Shown here: positions 50,201 to 59,560 of the stretch, piece by piece | Position numbering within the stretch: position 1 is the first letter of the stretch | How the letters are laid out: the number at the start of each line of letters is the position of its first letter | Source of the DNA: Calliopsis andreniformis | Taxonomy: Eukaryota > Arthropoda > Insecta > Hymenoptera > Andrenidae | DNA: 64,000 nucleotides | Direction: 5' to 3' | NCBI RefSeq assembly: GCF_051401765.1 | Contig: NC_135071.1 | Span: 20,796,961 to 20,860,960, forward strand | Notes under the pieces: generated by a model | What the model saw: only the letters and a program-made list of their open reading frames with translations | The model's database searches: none | Told to the model about the DNA's origin: nothing | Translations under genes and position numbers: made by a program

Positions 50201-53200
50201 TGCCCGCAACTTTGTATTCATTTTGGGCAAGCTGAAATCCCTGCCGGAGGTTCTTTGTCTGCTTCGACGTTAGCCTATCTGGCGTTTGCCTTCTTCAAAA
50301 TCCCTCCTCTCCGACGCTATTGTGTCAGACCAACGGCACGATTTCTCGGTGATTCCATTACCCAGTTTGCATTCGCCGATGTACCGTTTCTGGAAATCAC
50401 ACGCGGATCCTTGCTAGAGGATACCGATATTGGATATCCTTACACGGCAAGCATCGCTGCATCGCTGTTTCTACCCGAGACATGCGCGCGATTAATTATT
50501 CCCAGATGTTCCCAGCTCGCTTTTAATATCACTCAAAGAAATAGAACGATTTGAGATTTCTGTAGAGGACATACCGATGAAATCTGGCAATCGGTGCAAG
50601 GAACAAGTAGGTACCTACGTCTTCGTAGCCCTTCGTACATATTCGGCACTTCGTTTTCCAATTAACCCGAAACACTATGCATGGGGAGCCAATTAGCGGT
50701 GAGTAACGAAGCTCGGAGTTTGTAGAGGATCGAAATTAACAAGGGAGACGAACACAGTCGTCCTTGCGAGGCCAGCAGATGCGTATAATGGCACTCGAGG
50801 TGAGAATTACGTTAGAGAAAGGTGCCTCTTCTTTGGCCAGCTGTTTCTTCTTTTGAGGATTCCTGTCTATTTTTACTTGCCAAGAAATTATTCCCTGTTC
50901 CAGTTTCTACAGTCAGTCCGCTCCGAATTGCACTAGAATTTGCGCCGAGGAAGCGAGAAATGATCAGCGACGCCTTTAGACGGCGGGCTTCCTCCGCGCA
51001 ATTTCGATGACGGCCCTCGCGGGAGACAAGGTTACACGAATCACCCGTCATTCGTTAATCGATCTATTATGTAACGTCATTTCGGGACGCGGTTAATTGG
51101 AGGAATTTCCAAGCCTGGAGACAAACCCGTTCAGGGATCGAGTTAAATGGAAATTCAACTGGATTCCGAAATAATGGCGAGGGTGTCGATTCGACTGCAT
51201 CCTTTTTCCATGTTGAATTCGCGAGGTACTCAAAGCGACTGCATCGAGTGAAAATGTAAACTTTGGCAACAGACAAATCGAAAGTGCGGAAAATACGCGT
51301 CGCTTCTGGCGCGATTAATTCCCTTTCTCGAGTGTTGAAGTCAATCAGAGCTTCACAAGATTCATCTCTTCGGTATTTCATCATGGAGCACCAGATCAAA
51401 GTACCAAATTGCTAAATTGTTGCACTTATCTCGCGTAGAAGAGGAGAAAACATGTTAAAGACAATTTTTTTCCAGATTCAGATTTTTCAACAGCACTAGT
51501 GTTCAATTCATGAGGCGACAGTTGAGCTCTAGCGCGATTGTTAATTGCGATGCTGCGATGTGTAAGAGCCAGCGAGAACTTAATTCGTTTAACGAGCTCC
51601 GGTTCACCAGCAGACGAATTTTTGGCGGAAGTTCAGTCGGTTCCAGCGAACAAAATAACGCAATTGAGTCGCAGAGCGATTCAAGCCACTTTTCAATTCG
51701 CCAAAAATCTCGGCCGACCAGCCAACGAATAATGCAATTCACTCTGCTCGAATATAGGTTGGCGATTTGTCTTCCTCGGCCTTCTTCGACATCCCTTCCC
51801 CTTGGTCCAGTTCTTTCATCCCCGTTTCAGCGAATTTCGACTTTATCAGGCTTGAGCTTTGTTCAATTCAACGTACCTCCACATCTATCCGCATACCACT
51901 CAGACCATATCCCTCCTTTTGACCCTATAGGTGAACTCTGACGAAGAGAACTTTCCAAGTGTGAAGTATGAAGCGTTGAAGACGTAAAGCGTAAAGGTAA
52001 AAGTATTGGAAATTCTAATATTATTTAAAATTTCAAAAAATGAAAATTCAAAATTTGAAAATTCAAAAATTCAAAATTTGAAAATTTCAAATATTCGTAG
52101 TCTGTCCATTTTCGTTCCATTGTTAGAAAAGATGTAGTTAACATTTACGATAACGTTAATGCTCAGGTATCTTCGTTCGCTCCAATACCAGGGTTAATTC
52201 GTTCATAGTTTATTCAGTAACGAATAGTTTCGACGGGCAGCTCTGTGGAACTTGTCCAGACATGGAACATACCGTCGAGCTGCCACGAATCGATCCATCG
52301 AGAAGGGATATTAGATTGAAACAGGGCCAACGCGATACAAAAGTTGCATCCGCGAAAAGTTTCCGCACGCGAGTAACCCACGAGTTCGCCAGCCGCGATC
52401 TTGCCGCAAAAACCAGCATGGAAAACGGAGGAAAGTTTGCACAACTCGGCTCACGAGCCGGCCGCACGAAAATATTTTCTAAATATTTCGCTCACCGACC
52501 TCGGTGCGCTTCAATAACCAAGCAAAACGGTGAACACCGTGACGCGCCGAATTCCATGCTATTTTTTCGACGTTTATATTTTTCTGACGTTTTGTCATGA
52601 CTAAAGTCCCGGCGACCACGAGTCGAATCTACTTGCATCTCCCTGTTTTCATCTTCGAAACAAATGGAATCGCTCTCGTTGTCGTTCGAATAGAAGTTTC
52701 AACAAACTTCAAGCTTTCTATTTAAGCGATTAAGCGGTTTTTTCTTGGTTGTCCAAGAAGCAATAGTTGCCACTTGATGAATGCATTCGACGAACAATAC
52801 AGTGCATGTAATTAAACCTGGAATAATCGAGACAAGATGGTTCGATTTCTTTCGATGCATCAGATGAATGCTCGACGAAGGTATGAAAAGCTTATCAGTC
52901 AGAGAAGCAGAAGTGTCCTGGAGCGAAGGAAAGAGCGCAGTGGGAATGGGGCGGGATGTGGGTGGTCAGGGGACAGAGTCGGTGGGTGAAAGACGGTCGG
53001 GCGTTTCCGGCCGGTTTCGGCTCCGTCCGCTGGGTCATTGGGTCAAATCTTTGGTTACATGGGGCTAGTCGTGCACAGGGGCGGGCTGTACGCGTTCACA
53101 ATGCAAACTTCAACCCTTAGCGGCGCGGCCGGTTCGTTATTCGATGCACGACTATTTTTAGAAGTAGCGACCGCCCCGAGTGAGAGGAGAGGCGAGCGGC

Positions 53201-56200
53201 TTCGCGGCTCCGCGGCTCCGCGGCGACCAGGTCGAGCCCGAATGAAAGATGAATAACTTGAGCAGTTGAGCTGCACGAGACACGGTGCCCCGTAAACCTT
53301 ATCCCCTTCGCCGCGCCTCTCTCGCGAGAATCGAGATCCCGATATCGATTGCAAAACAGCCGCGCCGCGCCGCGCCGCGCCGCGCCGCCGACTCATCCGC
53401 TTCTCGACGGTTATTAACCTCGGCCCGACGCGGCTGTCGATGCCAACCGGTGAATTGGACGTTGTTCCGATACGGGACCGATGTTTATTGGACTTTCCGA
53501 GGATCCCCGATGCGAGAGTGATTCGATCTTCAGGGTCGTTGCACATGCACCGTCCGGGATGAACTTCGGGGTGCAACTGGGGACGCCTGAGTTTTGACTC
53601 GGTCCCATCTTCAGAAACAGTGCCTTATACCGGTTAATATACTGTTCAACCCTTCCAATATTTCGAATATGGATTCCTGTCCACCGTTTTTATAAACCAC
53701 TTGGAGTTCAAACACAATACTGTCTCGTTACAAATCCCTAGAGCTGTTTCTACCTGTTTCTACCTATTTCTACCTTTCAATTGTAACGAGACGAAGCTGT
53801 GACTCTCGTATGAATTATGTAAATATGGCAACCGTTTAGGGAGGTGAAAACGAAGATGCTGGAATGTGGATTCCAGTCACGAATCAATTGATAAGCACCT
53901 TCTTCGGTCGTTCCCGATTTTTTCCCTGTTTTTATTCATTCCTGAACTTACGTCAGACGCGTAACGCCCGCTGCTCGAAATAATGGCACGTTCTTTGCCC
54001 GATATCGTGCAGTCGCAGATTTTCCCTAGAACTTGTGCCATATTCTGGTTGGCAAGTATACGCGTCGGTGCAGCCGAAAGCGAGTCGTGCACAGCAAGTG
54101 CGATGAATATTCTAAAGAGAGACGTGAGATAGTGGGGGATGCGTAGCAGCGAGATATCGGGGAAACGATGCAGCGATAGCGCCGTTAAAACGAACGCTCG
54201 ATTTCGCTCTGCTCTATTTTACAACTGTCTCCGTTTGCATGTAAAAGGAGAGACAAAACGTTCGTCCGTTCGAGAGAGAAGTCGCAAAGATAACATGGGG
54301 ACAACGTGTCTTACATAACAAAGAGACTTGCTGGGTCAGAAAAAAATTACTAGAATCTGAAAAATCTAGCGAAGACTCGTCCATTGCTAGTTAAGGACTG
54401 ACGTGTATGTATTTCGAATCGTTTCAGCCAATTCGCGACTGAAATGAGAACGAAGCGTATCGCAAAAATTGCGCGCATGGATTTATCGACGAATTGATAT
54501 CCCTCTCGTGTCCGGTAATTAACGGCGCGCGTGATTAAAGTCGCGTTTGTTTCGATTACGAAAAGGGCGTTGTGTTGCAAGCAAATAAACCTGCCTCGCA
54601 AAAAGATTCAATCTTTCCAACATAAACCGAACAGCATTTTAAACGATCATATTTCAGTCTCTTAATTCTAGCGATTGCTGCTATCGATCAGTTTTTCTCC
54701 CCGCGTTAATACGCGTTTAACGACTCCTTGGATGTTCAAGACGAATAACAAAGCGACTGTTTCTGCCCCCTCGACTTAGAACTGGTGGAAAAAGAAATTG
54801 TTCGTAGATTCCAGAAATACCGACGAGTTTATTGAGCCGATAAAGCATTATGTAGCTCTATTGAAAATTTCCTGTGGCCTTCACAAAGGGATGAAAAGAC
54901 TGAATACGCGCGCCGTCGACGTCGTAAAAGGTCACCGGAGCTGCGTTCAAATCGAATGCTTCGAGGTATCAAAGCGTCCGCTGTACGTTTACACAATCTC
55001 TGCTACATCGAATAAATTAAACGCCTTTGTCCTGCACAGTTAACGATTCAACTGACCGATTGCGATCAATAATTCATCTGGGCAAAAGATGTTCTATTTA
55101 TTAAAAAGCCATCTAAGGTAAAGCTGTCAGAGAAGAAAAATGAATTGAGTTATGACTCAATTTCACATCCAAAACTTTGGAAAACAATTAATACTGTAAT
55201 TACTCGGCGAAATGGTCCAATATATTTGCCATAGACAAATTGGTACACAAATGAAATCTGTCTGGGTTGAAAATCATCAGTGTGCATAGATGCAATGAAA
55301 CATGGCAGATTGTGAAACTGTATCGATGAACATGAATCGATTCTATATTACGAGTTTATACAAATTTTCACTTCAACAGATTGTCCTCTACCTATTCAGA
55401 TCCAACTTCTGTCCCTCGAAACGATCGTTTCTCCGTTATCTCGGAAGTACCGAGGCGATATTTGCTCAATTAGCATAACGTGTACCGTGCTTATAGCCAG
55501 GGAAGAATAGAGTTCAAAAGACTAAGAGAAACTCGCAAGGAGAGCTTTAATCGTGTTTGATCCTCCCTGAGTAGCAATGTCGTTGGGCTACAGGAAATTT
55601 TCTTTTAAGACCGAACCAGATCGTTCCTCGATCGAATATCCGACTAATTAGTCGACTTCCACTCATTTTGCAATCCCGAGGCTTCTTCGATAGAAATTGA
55701 ATATCCAGGCAGAGGGAACGCGAAGGTAGCCAATCGAATTAATGGAGTTTCCTCTCGGGGTTGATAAAACCTGACAATGCGCGAGAATTTAAAACGCTCT
55801 TCGCGTTGATGAGAGGCCTGTTCTTGACTAAGTCGCGGTGTAAAAAGATTACGCGTTCCTTAAACCCTCCGCGGTCGTTTGACGACCCCCGTTTCAAGGG
55901 TTAACGGGCAACCACCGTCTGGAGAAGTTAACAACAACTACGGACCCTCTTCGCGACGTCGCCGACGCGCTAAGAGCGGTAATTTTTTACCGACCGTTTT
56001 GCCACGAGGACCAAAAACAGCAGCACACGGGTACGTGACTGTGGCTCCTCTTGACGTCTCTTGCCGCTAGTTAATTTGTTCGCGGCACGTGCGAATTTGA
56101 GGACGTAACAGGCTATGCACGAGTGGCTCGTGGAACAAGTGCAAACAAGAGGGAAAGTAGTAGCGTTCTTTACGCTTCCATCGCGCGAGCAAGACCCTCC

Positions 56201-58708
56201 ACTGGATCAATCTAATGCTCTTCGAGTCTTTATTGATACTCGGAGGGAGAGAAATGGAGAAGGAATACCTATGCATCTCAGGGGTCAAGCTTTCAGCGTA
56301 AATGACGCGCCTGTTGAAAAGAAACTGGAGATTCGACAATGCCTTCGCGATGCATACGTTGAAACGCGAACTACGCGTAATCATGCTGCGCGTTCGAGTT
56401 CCGAGATAGTCCCAGGAGTTTCGAGGAATAGGTCGGAAGTCAGGCGGACGCTGGAGCCTGAGGGAATCCTTCCAAGTTTTTCAGAAATCGAGGAAACTTG
56501 AATCGAATGCATCAACCGAGTCCCCGAACTCGCTCGAAGAGTCGAGCATCGTTAAAATGAAATTGTCAGTTTTTTTAGGACCCTCGACTTTCTAAGCGAG
56601 GAAAATTTTGGGAAAATTTTGGGAAAATTTTGGGAAAATTCCACCAATTACTTTCTGCTCTCATTACCCATCAATCTTAAATATTGCTTCACATTTTGTT
56701 GAATATTCAACTTGCAGTATTTCTTTATTTCCCATTAAGCACCGCGAAACGAGCAATGCCAAGAAAGTTAAAAATGGGATGAACGTAGAACAAAAAGGCT
56801 AAAAATATATGGGTATGTCTTGCCAACTGCATCTACGAAAATTCCCAAAGCTAGACACTTCCATCGTTTGCCTGCCTAACGTTGTTTCTACTACTACGGA
56901 TAGAATTACGAGCTATTCTAGAAGCTCGGTAACTAGAGCATTTCAAATTTCTACTGAGATCCGTGGTTTATTCGAGTAATCAGAATGTCTGCAATTGAGC
57001 GATGAGAACTTAACTTGTTTGTACTTAAGTCCCATCCCAATACTTCCTTACGCAATTTCTATTCTTTATTTAACAGTTCCAGAACAAACTTACTAATTCT
57101 TTTCTCCTGAAAGTATATCGTTTCCATGCGAGGTAAGTTTAAGACTTAGTGCCGAGCAAAGTGTACACTCGATTTGTCGATTGTAGCAAATAAGGCTAGG
57201 GTAATTCGAAGGACAATTCGATCTAAGTGAATGCAAAATATAAGACGAGCTGAGTCGCTGCCTAGTACAAATCTCACGCAATAATAGCGATCCCCGCCCT
57301 GGAGAGACTGTCTCAATATTAGCGTGACATTAGTCAATCGTTTTATCTCGGCGGAAAGCCGATTATGCGATTTCGTATCTTCGCAGAAATTTCATCCCGA
57401 TTCCAGAACGTGTACGCGTGCCTATCTCACAGGCTCTTGGGAATTTGAGGCATTCGAGAGTTAATAGGTCAATGCCAGCAGCTTCTACACTCCGTTTAAC
57501 CCTTTCATAGATTCCTATTCATCGCCGATGACCTTTGGTCGGCGGAATCTTTCAACTAACGCCATGTTTCCTAACTTTACCGATCATAATTCGAGAATAC
57601 TTTCGTGGATAGATCCTTGTGAGCTATCTACTTAAAGGTTAGAAAGGTTTGTTCTGAGTCAATCAGCTGATCGAGTGTTAGTCATCGAACCGTTGTTGAA
57701 CAGCAAATTGAAGATAGAAGAACACATTTGACTACGAGCGTGAAATGTATACGAAATTATAGAGAATGTCTGTTATAAAAAATGGAGAAAAAAAGCGATA
57801 TCAAACGACGAGCAATCGTAGGACCACAGCTGCTAATGTACTTTAAGTATCAAGCAAGAAGGCCAATTAACGATCGACTCGTTACCGAGCGACCGTATTT
57901 CTTTGCACGTGCAACGAATCCAAACAAACGCGGAGAAAGGTGCCCCCTTCTCTACCTTCACCCCCCACCCCAGTGTATCAGCGATCACGCGTTTCATTCG
58001 ATTACATTAATTAAATTCATCCCCTGACGAGATGAGTGGGAGACGACATTACCGGTTGTTCATTTCCTCAGCATTGAAAGCCGCGTTTAAAGTAAAATCT
58101 ATCACGGTCGTCGCGGATAATCCCGTTATACGAGGCAACTTTTATCTCAACGCGTTTATCGCGATTACGTAAAGTTATTAGTTTGACCTGTTTCTCTGAC
58201 AGTGAAAAAGAGAGAAATAGAAGAAGAAGAAGAAGAAGAAGAAGGGACGAAAGTGTTCCTAGCAGTGAAACTGGACGAATTTCAAATATTTAAACTTCAA
58301 ATTTTTAAATATTCAAATTTCAAATTTCAAATTTTTAAATTTTCAAATATTTAAATATGCGAATTTGAAATGAAAAAATGTTCAATTATTTAAATATTCA
58401 AATTTGAAATTTTCAAAATCTTTTTCGAATGTAGAAATTTTGAAACGAAATGAAGCTAAAAAAGAAGTATAACTAGGTAAGTCTGTAGTTAGTATGAATC
58501 TTTTCTTCTCTTTTCCTCCCTCAGAGAGACATCGAGCCAGTGAATCCAGAAGAACTGGTCACTGTGTGTAGACTCGTTTGAAATGATCGATTAATCGGAA
58601 AAGGAAACCAATGAAAGCATGAAACTCACGTTGGCTGCTGTTCCGCCGTATGATGTTCTCGAGGAATGTGTTTTGCGGGGCGACCAGGCCCCTGCGCCCC
58701 CCTGGCAT
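22800..58708 (-). CDS. eag: Ether-a-go-go (EAG/KCNH) voltage-gated potassium channel
   Basis: Thirteen exons on the minus strand join in frame: 58630-58708, 40951-41051, 40053-40185, 36222-36490, 35554-35853, 35222-35475, 33843-34108, 33494-33779, 33041-33404, 29661-29776, 25697-25854, 25036-25547 and 22800-23270 (3309 nt, 1102 residues). In order the protein has the EAG cap ([19 protein letters not shown]), a PAS domain (about 27-130), S1-S3 (about 226-318), the S4 voltage sensor ([11 protein letters not shown]), S5, a selectivity filter SVGFGN at 443-448, S6, a CNBHD (about 564-684), a coiled coil (about 870-908) and a conserved tail motif [13 protein letters not shown] channels are tetrameric outward rectifiers of neuronal plasma membrane that control excitability. 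Similarity to Drosophila eag is very high through the core. One intron is GC-AG. MEAK7 is nested in intron 9. Confidence 0.97.
23401..24918. repeat. 1.5-kb near-perfect palindrome (foldback element) in eag intron 12
   Basis: The left end AATGATGGCATAGAAAAA (23401 on) is the reverse complement of the right end (…TTTTTCTATGCCATCATT, to 24918). Correspondence continues inward with few mismatches to a spacer of about 30 bases near 24144-24174, giving arms of roughly 745 bp. Each third of the element is itself an imperfect hairpin of about 300 bp, centred near 23800, 24160 and 24520. The hairpins share a core of CGAAAAAAAATCG followed by AGCGACTTGATC and an oligo-T tract. No open frame is supported. 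The structure resembles foldback-type or nested MITE insertions; I do not recognise the family. Confidence 0.9.
25036..25547 (-). CDS. eag: eag exon encoding C-terminal coiled coil
   Basis: Residues 776-946. A Ser/Gln-rich linker precedes the predicted tetramerising coiled coil (about 870-908, starting [20 protein letters not shown]), which corresponds to the Drosophila segment around LIATVLDMKVDVRLELQ. A Gly/Ser/Gln-rich stretch follows. Donor GTAATG, phase 0. Confidence 0.93.
25697..25854 (-). CDS. eag: eag exon beginning [15 protein letters not shown]
   Basis: Residues 723-775, entered in phase 2 and left in phase 1. FRRERH joined to IFS-R matches the Drosophila KIFSKFRRTPQ junction, and DVEKGDG is shared with fly EAG. 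The segment KEGKEGE that follows is low complexity. Confidence 0.9.
26950..27012. repeat. TA and CA dinucleotide repeats
   Basis: TATATG/TATATA stretch ending in a CA run, in eag intron 10. Similar tracts lie at 27370-27415 (TA), 28021-28040 (CT), 34990-35008 (AG), 39096-39140 (TA) and 58220-58244 (GAA). Confidence 0.85.
28843..28927 (-). CDS. eag: Candidate alternative eag exon (FKTDGDAQ...)
   Basis: In intron 10, an acceptor at 28928 opens a frame entered in phase 2 that would continue IFS-R as [17 protein letters not shown] and then [10 protein letters not shown]. It is coding-like in composition and starts with the same G-TTC as the constitutive next exon. The 3' limit is uncertain: the GTGAAC donor used here is phase 0, which fits only the last eag exon, not the next one. 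It may be an alternative exon, a terminal exon running on towards 28465, or spurious. Confidence 0.4.
29661..29776 (-). CDS. eag: eag exon after the CNBHD ([17 protein letters not shown])
   Basis: Residues 685-722, equivalent to the Drosophila segment [19 protein letters not shown] through HLVRKIFSK. It is entered in phase 0 and left in phase 2 by donor GTAGGG. This linker lies next to the calmodulin-interacting region of EAG channels. Confidence 0.92.
30530..30914 (+). other. Probable 5' UTR exon and intron of MEAK7
   Basis: A donor-like AAAG then GTACGC near 30609 and the acceptor TTTCAG directly before the MEAK7 ATG suggest a noncoding first exon. Its promoter would lie inside eag intron 9. 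Confidence 0.4.
30915..32246 (+). CDS. MEAK7-like TLDc-domain protein, nested in eag
   Basis: A single uninterrupted coding exon of 1332 nt encodes 443 residues (human MEAK7, formerly TLDC1, has 456). The ATG at 30915 follows a TTTCAG acceptor and gives MGHGSSRS, an N-myristoylation-type start with Gly2 and Ser in position 6, as in MEAK7. An EF-hand-like helical region comes first. The TLDc domain covers about residues 220-400, with [38 protein letters not shown] and [24 protein letters not shown]7 is a lysosomal-membrane-associated activator of mTOR signalling in mammals; the same role here is inferred. The gene sits entirely within eag intron 9 on the opposite strand. AATAAA hexamers follow at 32697-32702 and 32862-32867. 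Confidence 0.9.
   Translation: MGHGSSRSASSANILSTDELTLVENLFKSMSRSSGSIKREDIFKHWSTHLDDILLQFVVRFLCHEPGKRISTINGENFGRLYVFAVRGSPEERTSLIFNGFSEEEQKHEIPTTTFLQYVQATINSYLRLQKNSGNSHYLTWSSIGCTVNTRRIGMRSRSLCEDIIKHGDALTADQIEIWFATIATFKIIQSHVFQCLFLISQKKGDKNTNSRINDLNLLPVCKGLENIPHFPSILGLGDVLFLNLSLPHELRNEWRFLFSSQVHGESFSTMLGRITMQGSTIIILQDTDDHVFGGFASDSWTIGPNFMGNQSSFLFKLEPDILTFSATGYNNHYQYLNLHQQTMPNGLLMGGQLNYPGLWLDCEYGTGKSSISCTTFQNYVQLSGKENFKIKHCEVWGVGPLPEAEDDLRDSRSILDQDSTSKVMLELSGRKMHSDGLRESNE
32862..32867 (+). promoter_or_regulatory. Distal poly(A) signal of MEAK7
   Basis: AATAAA about 615 bases after the stop, just before eag exon 9 on the other strand. A proximal alternative lies at 32697-32702. Confidence 0.5.
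33041..33404 (-). CDS. eag: eag exon encoding the cyclic-nucleotide-binding homology domain
   Basis: Residues 563-684: [39 protein letters not shown] and DVFGDSFW form the CNBHD beta roll. EAG-family CNBHDs do not bind cyclic nucleotides strongly and instead contact the PAS domain. Donor GTAAGC in phase 0. Confidence 0.96.
33405..33493 (-). other. eag: GC-AG intron of eag
   Basis: The 5' splice site reads AG followed by GCAAGT and the 3' site is TTTCAG. No GT in phase allows the conserved AF-R-LASDG junction, so this 89-bp intron is of the rare GC-AG class; the GCAAGT context is the optimum for it. Confidence 0.85.
33494..34108 (-). CDS. eag: eag exons 7-8: pore, S6 and C-linker
   Basis: Exons 33843-34108 and 33494-33779, separated by a 63-bp intron. 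The first carries the turret with N-glycosylation-type NTS, the pore helix and filter SVGFGN, and the start of S6. The second completes S6 ([18 protein letters not shown]) and encodes the C-linker ([19 protein letters not shown]), nearly identical to fly EAG. Confidence 0.96.
35222..35853 (-). CDS. eag: eag exons 5-6: S1 to S5
   Basis: Exons 35554-35853 and 35222-35475, with a 78-bp intron. S1 is near [20 protein letters not shown]2 near [14 protein letters not shown]3 near [15 protein letters not shown]. The S4 sensor has regularly spaced arginines ([18 protein letters not shown]), and S5 follows ([19 protein letters not shown]). Exon 6 ends at TG before donor GTACGT, restoring the WYSIGRSD junction. 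Confidence 0.96.
36222..36490 (-). CDS. eag: eag exon 4: end of PAS domain and linker to S1
   Basis: Residues 105-194: [20 protein letters not shown] and [16 protein letters not shown] complete the PAS fold. [15 protein letters not shown] follows, a conserved basic linker. Compared with the fly form, the segment after the linker ([17 protein letters not shown]) differs slightly in length. Confidence 0.95.
38599..38710. repeat. AT minisatellite of TTTGAATA units in eag intron 3
   Basis: Consecutive TTTTTAAATT and then TTTGAATA-type units are repeated about ten times, with an inverted copy (TTCAAATATTTGAATA) at the end. Related patches occur at 41101-41175, 42262-42305, 52025-52095 and 58275-58440. 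Confidence 0.8.
40053..41051 (-). CDS. eag: eag exons 2-3: PAS domain
   Basis: Exons 40951-41051 and 40053-40185. They encode [33 protein letters not shown], then [20 protein letters not shown] and [11 protein letters not shown]. This is the EAG PAS core. The SCRCEFMYG loop has the length of the vertebrate form. Confidence 0.95.
45345..45503. mobile_element. MITE-like element with imperfect terminal inverted repeats
   Basis: The left end (45345-45370, containing AGGGTGGACTAGCTAACGTG) is matched in inverted orientation by the right end (45480-45503, CACGTTAGATGGTTTACCCT then ATAT) with a few mismatches and one gap. The roughly 110-bp centre is AT-rich and noncoding. It fits a short nonautonomous DNA element. 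No autonomous partner is in the window. Confidence 0.5.
45758..45781. repeat. Poly(A) tract of 24 bases
   Basis: Uninterrupted run of A on the plus strand. No retrogene or SINE body is recognisable immediately upstream. Confidence 0.9.
47380..47420. repeat. Possible solo end of the TGGGTGTCC element
   Basis: CTGGGTGTCCGTAACTTTC here resembles the left terminus of the element at 17083 (CTGGGTGTCCCATTATCTTTC), and a tract resembling its interior (CTGAATAAAAGCT) follows. No inverted partner is seen nearby, so a degraded copy is the best guess. Confidence 0.25.
53360..53391. repeat. CGCGC-type GC microsatellite
   Basis: Five-base CGCGC/CCGCG repeats, about six copies, in eag intron 1. Confidence 0.85.
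56601..56640. repeat. 11-bp tandem repeat
   Basis: The unit GAAAATTTTGG is repeated about 3.6 times without change. Confidence 0.85.
58630..58708 (-). CDS. eag: eag first coding exon
   Basis: Encodes [20 protein letters not shown] then RRNSSQ and the first base of the next codon, followed by donor GTGAGT. This is the almost invariant EAG N-terminal cap, so the ATG at 58708 is secure. Exon 2 lies about 17.6 kb away. Confidence 0.95.
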
Positions 58709-59560
58709 CCTTTCTCCCTTGGATGATCCCGGACTCCGGTCGGTCGGCCTATCAGGACCTCGGCCAGCCTCTGGCTACCACGGGCTGCTGTCTTCCTCGC
58801 CGCATCCCAAATAGCTTCTTCTTCGCGAGTCGACGTTCTCGTCTCTCTCTCTCTCGATAAGCTACCACGCGGACTGTAGCGATCAACACGCGACTATGGG
58901 CACGCACATCACTAATGTCATGACTCCGGGACGCCTGACCGGCATCGCCTCAGCCCTCGAACCAATCCAGCAACCCCTACACCACCGATCATCCGATTGT
59001 CCGAGCACCTCGCGCCTCTTCCCCGACGAGTCCCTGGGATACGGCCTAGTCGAAACTGGGCTGTCCTCCGATATCAGCTGAAGGCGAGCTGCTCCGCTCG
59101 TTCGTTGGTCCAGGGAGCAGCGCTGGCTCGTCGAGGAGCAACGGTGCCGAGGCGACGATGGGAACGGGGGGAAGGGAGAGGACGGCGATTCGGATTTATC
59201 GAGGCACCGGCCACGACGTCGATGGGCTCGCGGAAGTGTCCTCGGCTGGCGGAGGCGCGATCGATGGCCCATCTAACCGCAGTCCTTCCAGGTGATCGCG
59301 CGCGCTATCACGGATACCCGATGGCAAGTAATTAGACGACTGCGCGCTACCTGCCACGTCGTTCTCCACATCCTCGGCGTCCTCCTCGGCGTCGGTGCAG
59401 CTCGTGCCCGCGGAGGAGAACATCCCTTAGACAGGGGAACGCGTCTAAGGACCAATCCTCGGTCACATCCTCGCCGCTCCCTGCGAAGGCCGCCTCCTCG
59501 ACCGGCAACCGGACAACCGACCTACCTCCTCTCGAGACTGCTACTTCCTGCGGTAGCAAC
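58709..59560 (-). promoter_or_regulatory. eag: GC-rich eag 5' UTR / promoter region
   Basis: The sequence upstream of the eag start is clearly more GC- and CpG-rich than its surroundings up to about 59560, with no recognisable protein. This is consistent with a 5' UTR and initiation region. The transcription start is not identifiable, and a further upstream noncoding exon is possible. Confidence 0.4.

Larger units (their letters stand above)
41052..58629 (-). other. eag: eag intron 1 (about 17.6 kb)
   Basis: No gene recognised on either strand. Short open frames (for example around 51510-51941 and 56115-56501) lack any known motif or flanking splice logic. The intron holds a MITE-like element (45345-45503), a poly(A) tract, several simple repeats and patches of TTCAAATATTT-type sequence. 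Regulatory elements are likely in an intron of this size but cannot be identified by eye. Confidence 0.6.

Noticed and set aside
51510..51941. Open frame of 143 codons in eag intron 1
   Set aside because: No similarity to any family I know, and overlapping open frames on both strands suggest chance.
53055..53576. Long minus-strand open frame of 173 codons
   Set aside because: It runs through GC microsatellite and GCGGCTC repeats, which keep the frame open by composition.
56115..56501. Open frame of 128 codons ([16 protein letters not shown]...) in eag intron 1
   Set aside because: Somewhat protein-like in composition but with no recognised motif and no splice partners. Left out as a gene; a conservation test would settle it.
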